Assembly (NCBI RefSeq): GCF_008831285.2
Contig: NC_045142.1
Coordinates: 1,865,001-1,929,000, forward strand
Reading direction: 5' to 3'
DNA from: Nymphaea colorata
Taxonomy: Eukaryota; Streptophyta; Magnoliopsida; Nymphaeales; Nymphaeaceae
DNA length: 64,000 nt
Positions 24,529 to 36,429 of this stretch are shown one piece after another (position 1 is the first letter of the stretch; each line of letters opens with the position of its first letter). Both the position numbers and the translations under genes were made by a program. Below the pieces are notes generated by a model. That model made no database searches. It worked only from the letters and a program-made list of their open reading frames with translations, and was not told where the DNA came from.

Positions 24529-27500
24529 CACACAACTATGTCCAAAATTTTCAGTGGGTAGAAAATTCAAAGACATTAGATTTCACATGACAACCCTGCC
24601 GCACAAGGCATGCATGGAGACACATGTTTCCCACAGAAAACTGAGATGTCCATCACCAGGGCTTTCTTTTAATAGGGGTGTGGTTGATAAAGAAATTGGA
24701 AGTTACAGGAAAGAGATCATATTCTATTTAGAAGTAAAAGTGTTACTCATAGTTTCGGTGGTTCTCAAGGGCCAGCATAATGCTGGCATGTTTCAATTCA
24801 TGCCGTCATGTCTTTTACTGAAGTCGGATGGGGCATAGGCGTATAGAATGCAAAAAAGAATTACAGGAAAGAGATCATATTCTATGGTTCACAGAAAATA
24901 TGTCAATCAATTCGAACATGGGTTTACTTTTTTACTTTTTAACATAAACACTACAGTTAGGTAGATCTCAGCACAGTAGCAAAGCATCAGTTCGACTTTG
25001 CCATGTAAAAATACAGGACTGAACAGGCTAGGCAGCCCTCTTTGAAAGTTGTTCAGCACTGCGTAACCCCAATAAGATCCAATTTGCGGTCAGCTAACCA
25101 ACAATGGATCGGGGTAGATCTCTTCTTGGCTTCATTATTCCCCACCGACGAGGCCTAAGCAACCATGCACTCCTCCTTATGGGCACACCGAAAAGAGCCT
25201 CTTGGAAAAAGAGTGGTAATTGGTCTTTAACCTCGCTGCCCCTATGGGCCATAGCCATTTATGTGAGACCGGCGGATATTTCAGTAGCATCATGTTAGAG
25301 GCTAACCATGGGCTTGGCGCACCACCTGTACTGCTCCCCCTCGGGACCATAAGTCCAAAATTCACCCTACCGCCCACGCCTCTGTTCACCTGGCTTTGTC
25401 TGACTCTGTGGTAAGGTTGTTGCTGAATACAGGAGAAAACATTCATTGACAGAAGGTTGCTGGTCAAGCGGCCCAACCGACTAACTCCAACATTGGTTGC
25501 CAAATATCCGCTCTCCGAGAGCAGAGTTTTAAAATCCAATTCGACAAGAACGATCAGAATAGAGATTGGCAGATACACAACTTTTAAAGCTCATAACTCC
25601 GATCCGTATGAAAATTCAGAGGTCGCTTGATTACTCAATTTGAATTCCATGAACTGATTTACTACGAGTCTGTCTTTAATTTCAAGACTCTGGCAGATTA
25701 TAGAGTTGAGAACCATAAACTTAACTACAAGCTCAACTTCAAAGTTAAGAATTTCAAGTGGGAATGCAATAGGTGCTTGAAGTTCAAACGGATTTGAAAA
25801 TGTAAATACAAGTTCTGCATCTTTCAGACAGAGAATTTGAAATCAATGGACTGAAATTCTAACATCTGATATCCTAAAATCTTATTACACCAAATCTAAG
25901 ATACGACGCAACTTGGTGGTTTAAAAAAATTAGAGGTTATCCTGAAAAAGGAAAGACAGGTTTACAGCAGACTGTCCCTTTTCTTTCTAATGGGGATGAA
26001 AAAGAAAAATACCAAAGCAAGAATATACTGTATGTAAAGAAAGATGCTTTATCTGTCTTCAATTTAGAATAAGTCCTGATTTTCTTTTCAAATACACTTG
26101 GCTTTACGTCAAACAAAAGCTCTTCAATCACATGAAACCCGGCATTCATGAAGCCTAATAAGTTTGAAAAGGAAACCTAACCCCGCATCGTCTCTTGACC
26201 TCTCGACTGCTCCCATCAGACAACAACAATGGGGCCGGCGCATCCATCCCATCAAATCCCACCCATTCATCACACTCGAGAACTGTGCTTCTCAAGACCC
26301 TGACAGTAAAGCATGTTCACATCTCTGTCAAAGGTGAGGTGGGGATGAATGGTGGTTGGTGGTCAATTGAACACAACGAAAAGTCGATGGCTCAGACCTG
26401 CTCGGTTCAAGACGATAAAGCCTAAACCACAGAGACTTTGTGCCTCACCGTAATGTACGTCCCCCAACACCACATGAACTTAAAAATGCATAAAACTAAC
26501 TGTACTACAATGTACCAACTTCGTGATCATACAGAGACGGCCGAACTAGAAAGAGAACACAACTAGTCTATAAAAAATTTAATGGGTCGTAAGGATCTCT
26601 TCTTATTATATTTTCATTCCAAAATTAAAGATCTTTTGGCTCCGTTCACTCAGGGAAAACAGAAAACTACATCAGAAGATGAGCAAATATAATCTATGAG
26701 GGTTTAAAGACTGAAAGGACGTTTCGGTTAGAAAAAGTCAAGGGTTCAATGCTGGGGATATGCTTGGGCGGCCAACTTGCCTGCCAACTGCCAAGAGATG
26801 AAAATTGTTTCTACCGAACATTTTTTAATTTTCATGGTGAGATCCTATCAAAGCCAAAAAACATCACTATCAATAAAATGAGCGATCAGGAAAATCGTGC
26901 TACTCTGAAAATATTACTTCTTCTAACATACAGAAGCTTCTGTGTTATTTATATATTAACATTACTTGAAGTTAGTTTGTGGACATGGTTCTCTGGAGGC
27001 CCATAGATACCAGAACTAGGATCGTCGCTCTCGTGAGTCGTGACAGAGAGATTCACCGCCGCGGGACCTTCAGAGCAGAAAGCAATCGGTCCAAAAGGAA
27101 AGTTCATAGGGACCCACGAGAGAGAGAGAGAGAGAGAGAGGAACCTGGTGGAAGCCGGGGTGACGCGTCAAGGGCACACCGAGTTCGCTCATGCAGGCCT
27201 GAACCCGCTGGTCGCTGCCGTAGAATTTGCCGTACCTCTCCAGGCAGCCGTCGATGGCGCCGGATAGCGCCTCGGCGGCGGCCAGGCTAATCGCAAAGCC
27301 TCCCCCCCCGAAGGCCATTCCATAGGAATGCACCAAGTCCTGTTCCACGCTCTCCGACGGCGCACCGACGTACCACATCGCCCGGTGATCGAGCCCAGCC
27401 AAGGCGGCCACGACATTATCCGGCACGAACACCGAGTCGTCGTCCCCCATAACGAACCACCGCGCCCCCTCCAGCCCCAATCGGAAGCTCTCCGCCGCGA

Positions 27501-27957
27501 TCCGAGCCATACGCACCGCCGACGGCGACCCGCCGAATCCGCGGTTCGATAAGTCCTCCGATACGCGGTACGGCGGCCCGCCGTCCTCCCACGTCTCGGG
27601 CTTCCTATCCAGCCAGACGAACCCCCGCGTCTCGCCGGGCCTCCACCAGAGCTCGGCGTACCGCCGACGCTTCTCCCACGTGTCCACCGATGCTCCGATC
27701 CCGAATACGATGTGGCTGACGTTGAGCGCCTCCCCGTCGGCGACAGAGCCGGCTGGCGCGGGGGAGAAATCGAAGCAGTCGGCGTACCGGCGGGCGGGAG
27801 AAAGAGAGGAGTAGAATACGTAGAGGACGGGCAAGGAGAGGAAGGCGGCAGCGATGTACTTGAGACCCCGGGAGCAGAAGCCGACGATGTTCTCCGGGAA
27901 GAGGCCGAGAGCCCAGGACGCCACCGGCTTTCCAATCGGCTCCCCGCTCCCCGACAT
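22304..27957 (-). CDS. DUF604 / GT31-like Golgi glycosyltransferase
   Basis: Minus-strand exons: 27957-27145 (271 codons), 23963-23421 (181 codons) and 22414-22304 (36 codons plus stop). Both introns are GT-AG and phase 0; together they encode 488 aa. The start is the ATG at 27957, reading MSGSGEPIGK. One hydrophobic segment (about residues 34-52, YIAAAFLSLPVLYVFY) predicts a type II Golgi membrane anchor. The lumenal part has SHIVFGIGAS, WLDRKPETW, the metal-binding DDD at 172-174 in FVMGDDDSVF, and the FGGGGFAIS block. Exon 2 carries the conserved AAHPMAPLVSLHHLD. The short last exon supplies the family's C-terminal RRQCCDI block; it is easily missed, since it lies 1 kb beyond exon 2. The family transfers sugars in related GT31 members, but acceptor and donor are unknown here. 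Exon 1 is strongly GC-rich against AT-rich introns. Intron 1 (about 3.2 kb) starts with a CT repeat directly after the donor. Confidence 0.92.
24462..24523. repeat. Compound (CT)n(TA)n microsatellite in DUF604 intron 1
   Basis: A CT run of about 14 units passes directly into a TA run of about 17 units. The same CT-to-TA order recurs at 29071, 42021, 52179 and 55662. Confidence 0.95.
27118..27142. repeat. (GA)n next to the DUF604 exon 1 donor
   Basis: On the coding strand the intron reads GTTC followed by about 11 CT units, starting four bases after the splice junction. A CT-rich intron start is unusual because such tracts are normally found before acceptors. Confidence 0.9.
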
Positions 27958-28406
27958 GGCTCTCCCGCAACCGGAGACCAAAGAAAGTGCGGGGAATTGG
28001 AAACTCCCCGGCTGCCGGGAAATTGCAGAATCCCGGCGGGTAGCTTTTTTCCCGGTTCACGTTGGGCACCGACTGGGAAGAGGCGACTGCTAAAAATAGT
28101 CGGCCCTGGGTTTTACGGACCAATTTTAACGCTGCAGCTGCTTCCGGCTTTTTCGATACTGGTTTCCCAAAACGGCCGCAGAGTTTCAATTATTTACATA
28201 ATTGTCCTCACCGGGTGTGCATGGATCGGATCTCATCTGTATCTTACCCGAACACAATTCTACCGAACCGGATTCACTAAAAAATATTCACACTCACACC
28301 GATAACTAAACAGCACAGCTGTAAGATCCAACGTTTGTTTAGGCTTTGCTTCCATATAAAATGGATTTCATATCCAAAGCAATCAAACACATCTCAAGTC
28401 CTTTAA

Positions 28407-28568
28407 GCGTGTTTGACCACGGAAACAATTTGTTATTATTTTATAAACGTACTTTAAATATTAGAATATGTTCACAAAATGTTGTATTAGAGTATATAAT
28501 AAATCTGCTATAATTTTTGAATCAGATTCATGAAACAATAACAAAGTGTTACTATTGCTAAACGGCCA
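28407..28568. mobile_element. Tourist-like MITE, 162 bp
   Basis: The left end GCGTGTTTGACCACGG and the reversed right end TGGCCGTTTAGCAATAG form a weak inverted repeat; TTTGTTATT recurs inside each end. TTAA flanks both sides (28403-28406 and 28569-28572), containing the TTA/TAA duplication typical of PIF/Harbinger elements. It lies about 450 bp upstream of the DUF604 start codon. Confidence 0.5.
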
Positions 28569-28569
28569 T

Positions 28570-29067
28570 TAAAGCCGGTTAGCAATAGGTAATTCGAGAG
28601 TGCATAAGAAGCCACTTTGCATGCACATATTTGGATGGGATATACCGCTTCCAACTCCAATTTGAACCCAACTACGAATTCAATTGATTAATCTCAGAAC
28701 AGTAGTAGTTTACAAAAGTGAGGTCCATTTAAAAGTGACTCCACACAATTTTGGGTATCAATTTGGTGTGCACTACTTAATTTTATCTCCTCTTATACGT
28801 GTTTTCCTAGTGTTGTAAGCTGCCTTTCATAAATTTAATTGTATAAATAATGCAGAATTTCTAAAGTACAATAAGGAAAAGAATATTAAAAGTTGGATAT
28901 GTGAATTAGTTTCCTCAACCGAGAAAAAGAAGCCAATTAATTTCCAAAACGGTGTAACATTTATTTGCACGTTCAATTTGCATCAAATTGAAACGTTGAC
29001 GTTTTGCATTCATTAAATTAAGGAAAAACAAAAGCTCACAGCGCTTCAAAGTTAAACTAAGAAGCAC

Positions 29068-29136
<69 letters not shown>

Positions 29137-30740
29137 CTAACCCACGTCTTAGGCTTCCGTTATTTGTAAATTTATAAAACAATATGGCCACGTCTAAGCA
29201 CGTATTTTGTCATCTAGGATGGATGTGATGTTAGGTCATGGGCAGCTGTCAATGGATTTGGCTGGATGGTTAAATATTTAAAAACTTGTCAATAAAAGCA
29301 TTGTATAAATTATTATTAAAAAACTATAAATGGTCATTATACCTACATAAGTCATTGTTAATACTTATGTGACCTGGTATTCCTAATGACATTTTTAAAA
29401 TATTTAACCATTTGGCAACATCTAGCCAATTCGGATCATAGAGAGCAAAAGCTAACTGCACCGATATTCTTAACTAGAATCGAGTTGAAGGGACATAAAT
29501 GGTGGGAGACACTAATAGTCGAAACGGTGAATGATAGTAGACACTACTTCAAATTGAAAAATTATCATTTTTCATAATTTTTATATATGACAAGTGAAAT
29601 TTTTTAAAATTTACATATAAATTTTTAATTTTTTTTTTGAGGTGGGCAAGGGCCCATGTGGGCCCCCTGGCTTCGACCCTACTAGGTGATGTGCAGTGTG
29701 AGCCCATCTTTGAGAAATCTACTAAGAAAAGGAGTCCTCTCACGGGAATAAAAGCATAGGTATTAAAAAATTAATTAACTGCATAAATGTATTAATTAGT
29801 AAATAATGAAGGATTTTTTAGTTCTTACCCAATTCATTAAGGCCATTTAAGGTTGCATTAAATAATTAATTCCATTTTTTGTATTTTTTTCGGATATAGT
29901 GCCACTACTTTGAGAAACATAGCAGCAAATGTTTTTCATTTTGGCAAACTTTTACCTTCGGCTCTTCTGTTAACTCTGGGCTCTTGATAATTGTCATTAA
30001 AGTGAGGCCCCTTTATAGAATTCACAAAAGCAATTTCTTTCTTTTTTTTAAGATAGAAATTCTGGATATGATCTGTTCTAAAAATTCAGTTTTGGATTTG
30101 GATCCATCAGTTCACAAACTTCTTTTCCAACTAGTTCTTACATGATCTGGTACCATTAGGGAACAATTAGACCCATTAGAGAGCAAAAAAAGAAGCTTCC
30201 ACAACGCACCATAAATCTCCTTCTAGAAAATTCCTTGGTGACAAAAATTCCTCGATTTTTTGCATAAAATATTTCTAAAATTACTTATGAGTTGTGCAGT
30301 GATAATAAACATATAATCATAAAATAAAAGTGAAAAAAAATACAAACATTGTGCCAAACTTGTCCCTTTTCAATAACCCGGATCTGGCACTGGACATGAC
30401 CCGATCCAACTTCGAACAAAAACAGCGAAGGGGACTTCAGTCGTAATTTTGCCTTAAAACAAGCCCCTTTTGTAAGAAAGTTCATAGTGGCAGAAGCTAC
30501 CGTGACCTAACCGGCGGAGAGATGTGGACGCGCCCACCGAGTCCACACGCCCTCTCTCTTTCTGGGCCCATATGTGAATTCGGGTCTGGTCCCACTAACT
30601 ATTACCTTTATGGATCCACTGTGAACTTCCACTTGGCAGGGCCGTAATTCTTCAGCCAATCTGAACCTAAGCGAATCAGAGTCCCTCCTTCATGGATCAC
30701 CCAAGATCCAACCAGTTGTCACCACCTACAACCCCTATAG

Positions 30741-30774
<34 letters not shown>

Positions 30775-30925
30775 TATTTGAAATCCTCCGACCATCTTAA
30801 CTTCCGTCTAACTACAGCTGCCTGACATATTTTATTGGACAAGTGAGGTCCAAATACATTGTTGGATGTAATGCATTAAACAGTATCCTGTGTGAAAGGT
30901 TGGAGGATTTCTCTCTTTGAATCCA

Positions 30926-30962
<37 letters not shown>

Positions 30963-32008
30963 TTGTGTTGAAGTTTGTGAGCACCCACCAATAATACAGG
31001 CCTCCATGTTGGATCCAATTCAATTATATCACACACACACACATGCACTTGTTAATTCATTTGAGTAAGGTTTGGTTTAGATCTGTAGTCGGGTCATCAA
31101 ACTTGTTAAAAATGATATTTCGACAACTTGTCAATGTTTAAAATTATGAGGAATTTTGAAGGTTGTATTAACCGTTGGCAAACATGTTGATCCATCTTAG
31201 ATCGGCCGACGATTTGATTGTTGGCTCAACGAGTTGACGCGGTTGCGTCAAGTTATAAATGTTTATAATGTACAGTTTAATAGTCTAACTCCAAGACATT
31301 AATTAATTAAGCTATTCTCTCTTCTATTGATTGCTTCATTTCGTTTGTCAAAACTCCATTTTTGTTTCTCTGTCTTACTAACTTAGAAAAACAAAAGACG
31401 CTAAAGGGGACTTTTCGCCTTAGTTTTCTTTTGTTGTGAGGGTTCTTGGTTCTAGCTGCTTTTGTATGGCTTTTGTCATGTCCATAGGACCCTTCTTTCG
31501 GGGTGCACACGGGCCGAGTCGAGCTTGACTCCACTCAACTCAACTCATGTCTAGTCAGATTGAGCCCAACTCAGCTTGACACGATCTTCACAACTCCAGC
31601 TCGAGCTTGACTCGAGAGACTATGTTCGAGTTGGACCTCAGCAGAGCAAATATGCAAACATCAATGTTCTTAATACCAAACACCCTCAATACAAAAAAAA
31701 AAAAAAGGCGAAAGCTTCCACCTTTAGTTTTTGGTAAGAGTGAAAAGGGCTTCAACAAATTATAAATCGTATGAGTGAATCCATTTTGCTGCTGGGGGAA
31801 TTGGTGCAATGATCGAGCAGGTGCTCGCAAGCTACCAGTTTCTATTTCAAATCTTTGGAGTGTCAACTTTCTTGTGCCGTAAATAAAAGACCACCGGTAT
31901 CCCAAAGTAGTGAAAGTAAGCTCTAGACTTTATGGATGCAAGGAGTTGAGTAGAAGATTCAGTTCTCCTTTAGGCGTTATCATGAAATGTTCCTATGCTC
32001 ACCATGTA
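28570..32008. other. Spacer, no gene
   Basis: Holds the microsatellites at 29071-29133, 30743-30771 and 30928-30957, a hAT-like remnant near 29590-29690 (ends GGCTTCGACCCTACTAG), and GAGCTTGACTCGA-rich degenerate sequence at 31500-31640. No exon is supported. Confidence 0.5.
29071..29133. repeat. Compound (CT)n(TA)n microsatellite
   Basis: About 17 CT units followed by about 14 TA units. Confidence 0.95.
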
Positions 32009-32033
32009 CAAGTGAACTTGGTTTAAGTTGAAA

Positions 32034-32432
32034 CCGTAGTCATAAAAAACGTATTTTTTGCCAAAAAAAAGTGAACAAAATGCGATAAATTAACTGGCCC
32101 TTTAAAACTTAAAACAAAAATGCGTTAAAAAAACATTAAAAACGAAAAAAACACGTTTTTAATATGGTTTTTTTTCGTGCTTTTTTTTGTTTTTTCATTT
32201 TTCAGCTTCTTTAATGTCAACTAGATTTTTTTATTTTTTATTTATTGCAAATCTACTTATCTTTTGATATTTGTGTTATGAGGTTCTCACTTATTTTATT
32301 TTTCTTCCATTTTTTGCTTTTAAAATTTTTAAAAATTTACCATATTTTTCTATGTATTTTTTTAAGGTTGCAGTATTATGTCCGAGAAAAACCTCATCAT
32401 TTAAAACTCCGAGACGTTATTTGTGACTATGG
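32034..32432. mobile_element. TIR element, 399 bp, 6-bp flanking repeats
   Basis: The left end CCGTAGTCATAAAAAACGT and the reverse complement of the right end CCATAGTCACAAATAACGT match at 16 of 19 positions. TTGAAA flanks both sides (32028-32033 and 32433-32438). The interior is T/A-rich and non-coding. A 6-bp flanking repeat does not fit the standard signatures of hAT (8), Mutator (about 9), PIF (3) or Tc1/mariner (TA). Confidence 0.75.
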
Positions 32433-32585
32433 TTGAAAGTAACCTTCAAATTATACAAATAAACAAACCAAACCAGCCTTAGGTGACTAATACGGTCACA
32501 TATCGACCAGCCCAATATCTAGCTGACCTAAGTTCAAAGGAGTAATTCCTGGGCCAAGTACAAGTGAACTTGTTTTAAGTTGAAA

Positions 32586-32973
32586 ACGTTTTTTTTCCAA
32601 AAAACAATGAACAAAATGAGATAAATTAATTGGCCCTTTAAAACTTAAAACAAAAATGCATTAAAAAAAACATTAAAAACGAAAAAAACACGTTTTTAAT
32701 ATGTTCTTTTTCACGCTCTTTTTCTGTTTTTTCATTTTTTCAGCTTTTTAATGTCAAATAGATTTTTTTTATTTTTTATTTATTGCAAATCTACTTAGCA
32801 TTTGATATTTGTGTTATGAGGTTCTCATTTATTTTATTTTTCTTCCATTTTTAGCTTTTAAAATTTTTAAAAATTTACCATATTTTTTTTCGTATTTTTT
32901 TAAGCTTGCAGTATTATGTCCGAAAAAAACTTCACCATTTAAAACTTCAAAATGTTACTTGTGACTATAGAAC
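32586..32973. mobile_element. TIR element, second copy, left end deleted
   Basis: The sequence follows the 32034-32432 element from its ACGTT onward, but the first 14 or so bases (CCGTAGTCAT region) are missing. The right end reads TTGTGACTATAG. It belongs to the tandem duplication at 32009-33092. Confidence 0.7.
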
Positions 32974-33094
32974 TTGAAACTAAACTTCAAATTATGCAAA
33001 TGAGCAAACCAAACCAGCCTCTGACTCATACGGTCACATATCGACCACGCCCAATATCTAGCTCATCTAAGTTCACAGGAGTAATTCGTGGGTG

Positions 33095-33793
33095 AATTTT
33101 CAGGCTTGCCAATTATAATGTTATATGCTTATGTCTCATACAATTTGATGTCTTTGTTCTTAATATTAATGTCATTTTTTTTATCTGAATGGCCTGGCGT
33201 GACACTATCAGTAGTAGGCAGGTCTAAATGCGCTTGTGTCGTGTGAAAGAGCTTCAATATTTCCTCAGTTTTCATAGTTAACAGGTACCCAATTTTTGAG
33301 ATAAAATACTTGAGATTGCCCATTAATGAAAAAAAATATTTGTTTCATCGTAAGATGACAAACATATTTCATTCTAACACAAAATATGTTCAACGAACGA
33401 AAAGTGTCTCTTTACGACAAGTACTTTTGTCACCTTATATATATATATATACATATACATTATAAAATTAATGGGTTTTCATAATAGCTAACTGTGATCA
33501 TATGAATTTTTTTCCAAAAAAAAAAAAAAATTGTGCGTTTTCTATAAACTTTTAATAGTTGAGCGGTGATTTGCTATTAGCCCAAATATCAGGTGTCCTT
33601 TCTATAATTTTCCGCATGATTTTAGTCATTCGGCAGCGCATTTCGGTGGATTGTCTACATCAAACGATCCGTTAGATTTCAAAAGCTTGTATAATTACCC
33701 AAAATAATAATAAAAAGATTTACCCTGAGGGTTCAGCATATAAAAGTAGACATCGGGCCTGAGCTGGGTTGGTAACATTTTTATTAATTTTAA

Positions 33794-33857
<64 letters not shown>

Positions 33858-35160
33858 CATGCAATATATAAATTTTATAATTTTTTAAATTAAAATTTAA
33901 CCAGCCGAGCTTCACTTAAAGACAGTTACACAGTTTGAACTTGGTTGGACCTGAGCCCAAGCTCTCAAAATGGGACCAATAGCTGACGTGTTAATGGTCA
34001 AAGAGAAGGGCGTCGAGGACGGGTTAACAGTCAAAGCAGTCGCATTTGCACTTAGCTATCAAGTGGTTGAACACCAGATTCAACCTGTCACATAATTGAA
34101 GTCAATGAAGCAACATGTTCGGGCCCAAAAAGGGCGTAACGTAGCCGGTCGGGTTGGTGAGTTGGTGACAACGCGACTATGACGGGCATATTGTAAGTCT
34201 ACTACTCAAATCCTAAAGTCTTCTTTAGACTTTCGGTACATAATGAAGTGGAAGGGTTCTAAGCTTTCAGCCCTTTTTCGAGGGTCTTTTACGCTCACCC
34301 AAATGAAGTAACCTGCCGGGGTTGACCAGGAAGCTTCCCCCATACTTTTTTGGATCTGTGAAAAGATCCATTAGATTCGATCCATATTAGTTGTAATGCT
34401 TGAACGTTTGTTTTATTTCTTTTGTCTTAAAGATTAAAGCAAATTAATGAAACAATAGTTTTAGCGTTTTATGAATCTGCCCAAATATTTAAGTCCAATT
34501 AATGGAAAAGTCACAAAGCAGGGGCAAAGTTAGTTCATGAGGGAGAGGAGAGGGAATTATAGTTTCAAAATTCTAATTGTATTGAAAGAAGCGGGTCCAT
34601 GTGACATTGGTGCTCATGATAGTTTGAGTCCAAGATTCTTGCGTGGCCAACTCTTTCGCAATACCTTTGGTTATTGTAAACGCAAAATGAATGAATTTAG
34701 GCAATTTCCTCACCCAAAATTCCTTTTATTTATTATAATTATTAGTTATTGCAGTTATTGTTGATATTGATGATATTATTCCTAACGATCAATATTACCA
34801 GGATGACCTTAGTGCTCATTGTCTGGACTTTAAGAAATTATGCAATAAACTTTTATTACACAAATCGACACTCAATTATCAAAAATTAGTGATAGCCATT
34901 GACATAAAGCATTGATTTTGTATGAAAATATTGAATAGCTACATATAAGCTCGTGCAGGCAGTTGCACACACAAACTTCAAAATTTCACTTTATTTTTAC
35001 ATAGATGCCATGCATTTATTTGCTGTTTGCCCTTATTCACTAGCTAGTTAGCTTATCTGCCGGCTGCGTCTATTACAATATTTATTATTTCAATCCATTA
35101 TAAGGCTACGATTCTTTATCGCAGGGCTGAGATCCGTGGCTGTTCCAGTCATGATTTAAA
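33095..35160. other. Spacer, no gene
   Basis: Contains a (TA)n-(GT)n compound microsatellite at 33795-33857 and short TA runs near 33437-33452. No ORF resembling a protein was found. Confidence 0.5.
33795..33857. repeat. Compound (TA)n(GT)n microsatellite
   Basis: About 24 AT units followed by about 8 GT units. Confidence 0.95.
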
Positions 35161-35166
35161 CCTAAC

Positions 35167-35375
35167 AGTTTTTATTTTCATTTTCTATTTTTTATTCGTT
35201 GCAAATCATTTTTATGCTTTGTTATTAGTTTTCACTTATTTTATTTTTCCTTCATTTTTATTTTTTTTAAATTTTTAAAAATTTACCATATTTTTCTCTT
35301 TTTTTTCAAGCTTGTCGTATTATACTCGAGAAAAACCTCACCATTTAAAACTTAAAATATTATTTGTGACTATGG
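35167..35375. mobile_element. TIR element fragment (right part)
   Basis: Matches the right half of the 32034-32432 element, ending TTATTTGTGACTATGG. The left half is absent. Confidence 0.6.
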
Positions 35376-36066
35376 GTAGACCTGAGCCAAGTGAGCAAAC
35401 CCAGCTCCCGGAATCAGCTCATCTGGGTGCGACGTAGGTCCGACACTTGGCCGCACTTTAAGGCAATCTTTTAAGATTATCCCAACAGGGATGGAGCACA
35501 GGCATTGTGTTAACTCCACTAATTAAAGATGTTGATTCATATAGCAAGAGCGTATGTCCAACCAGAATCATTTGGAGGAACTCTCGTGTTTGAGATTTGA
35601 GCAACCCAGATTAGTCTCTTCCGGCTTCTATGGGGGTGCTTCTTCTGTTTATATCTGGATCCAGAATATCATCCATCAAGAGAGGGGACACGGGAGGTTC
35701 AAGTGAGGGGCCGGAGATGCATACTTTTCTCTGATACAAGAAGTCGGATCCAAATTTGAGATCCAAACAGTCAACTGCCCTGAAACCTTATCAAGCACTG
35801 GGTTCAATGATACAAATGCGGATTGCGTATAGATGATACATGTAGAAAATGCAAACACGAATAGTGAATTACTCCATATGGAAAAGTTGCGTCCTCCTTC
35901 TTTGCCTTAAGGTTCTACTACAATTTTAGACCATGTTGTTTTCATCAATTCGAGACAGAGAGTCCTTAATATTCAACATTCACATATCTCATAGCTTGAG
36001 TCATAGGACCATTCACTTGGTATTATTTGAAATGGGGCCTAGGTCTAAGTAAAAAGCTGTCATTAA

Positions 36067-36222
36067 GGGGCTGTTTGGCATTAGTATGCAAGTGTTAAGT
36101 GTTTCATGAATATGTTCCAAAATTAGGGCTATAAAACATATGAACAAGTATCCCATTAATCTATCTCAGTTTTGATATAGATTCTTAAAAGACTCATGCT
36201 GTTCCTAATGCCAAATGGCCCA
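36067..36222. mobile_element. Tourist-like (PIF/Harbinger) MITE, 156 bp
   Basis: The left end GGGGCTGTTTGGCATTAG and the reverse complement of the right end TGGGCCATTTGGCATTAG match at 15 of 18 positions. A perfect TAA flanks each side (36064-36066 and 36223-36225). Both features are classic for Tourist-like MITEs. Confidence 0.85.
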
Positions 36223-36247
36223 TAATGGAATGGAGTATATTCTCATT

Positions 36248-36334
36248 AGTGGCATAGCCACATTGTGTTGTAGTTGTTCACACTAGCCTTTTAAAAGTTT
36301 TTTTATTTTTAAATAGAAATTTTAAATATTTATT

Positions 36335-36380
<46 letters not shown>

Positions 36381-36428
36381 TGTCCACCAAATTTGAGTTT
36401 GTTTAAATAAGTGCCCCTCAGCCACTAA
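36248..36428. mobile_element. Degenerate hAT-like MITE carrying an expanded (TA)n
   Basis: The left part (AGTGGCATAGCCACATTGTG) is a diverged version of the 10256 element, and the right end reads CAGCCACTAA. The internal TA run at 36336-36376 precedes AAAGTGTCC, as the short TA run of the 10256 copy precedes AAGTGTC. No clear 8-bp duplication was found. Confidence 0.45.
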
Positions 36429-36429
36429 T

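Larger units (their letters stand above)
32009..33092. repeat. 552-bp tandem duplication containing a TIR element
   Basis: Copy 1 starts at 32009 and copy 2 at 32561, each beginning CAAGTGAACTTGKTTTAAGT and ending with AAGTTCAMAGGAGTAATTC. Each copy contains one TIR element plus the same flanking sequence on both sides. A duplication of the whole locus therefore followed the insertion. Copy 2 has lost the left terminus of the element. Confidence 0.85.

Noticed and set aside
25177-25578. 133-codon minus ORF in DUF604 intron 1
   Set aside because: No homology is recognised; it lies wholly inside an intron whose splice junctions are well supported.
27189-27935. Long minus-strand ORF of 248 codons and plus-strand ORF at 27712-28305
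   Set aside because: They are shadow frames of the GC-rich DUF604 exon 1; the true frame carries the conserved motifs.
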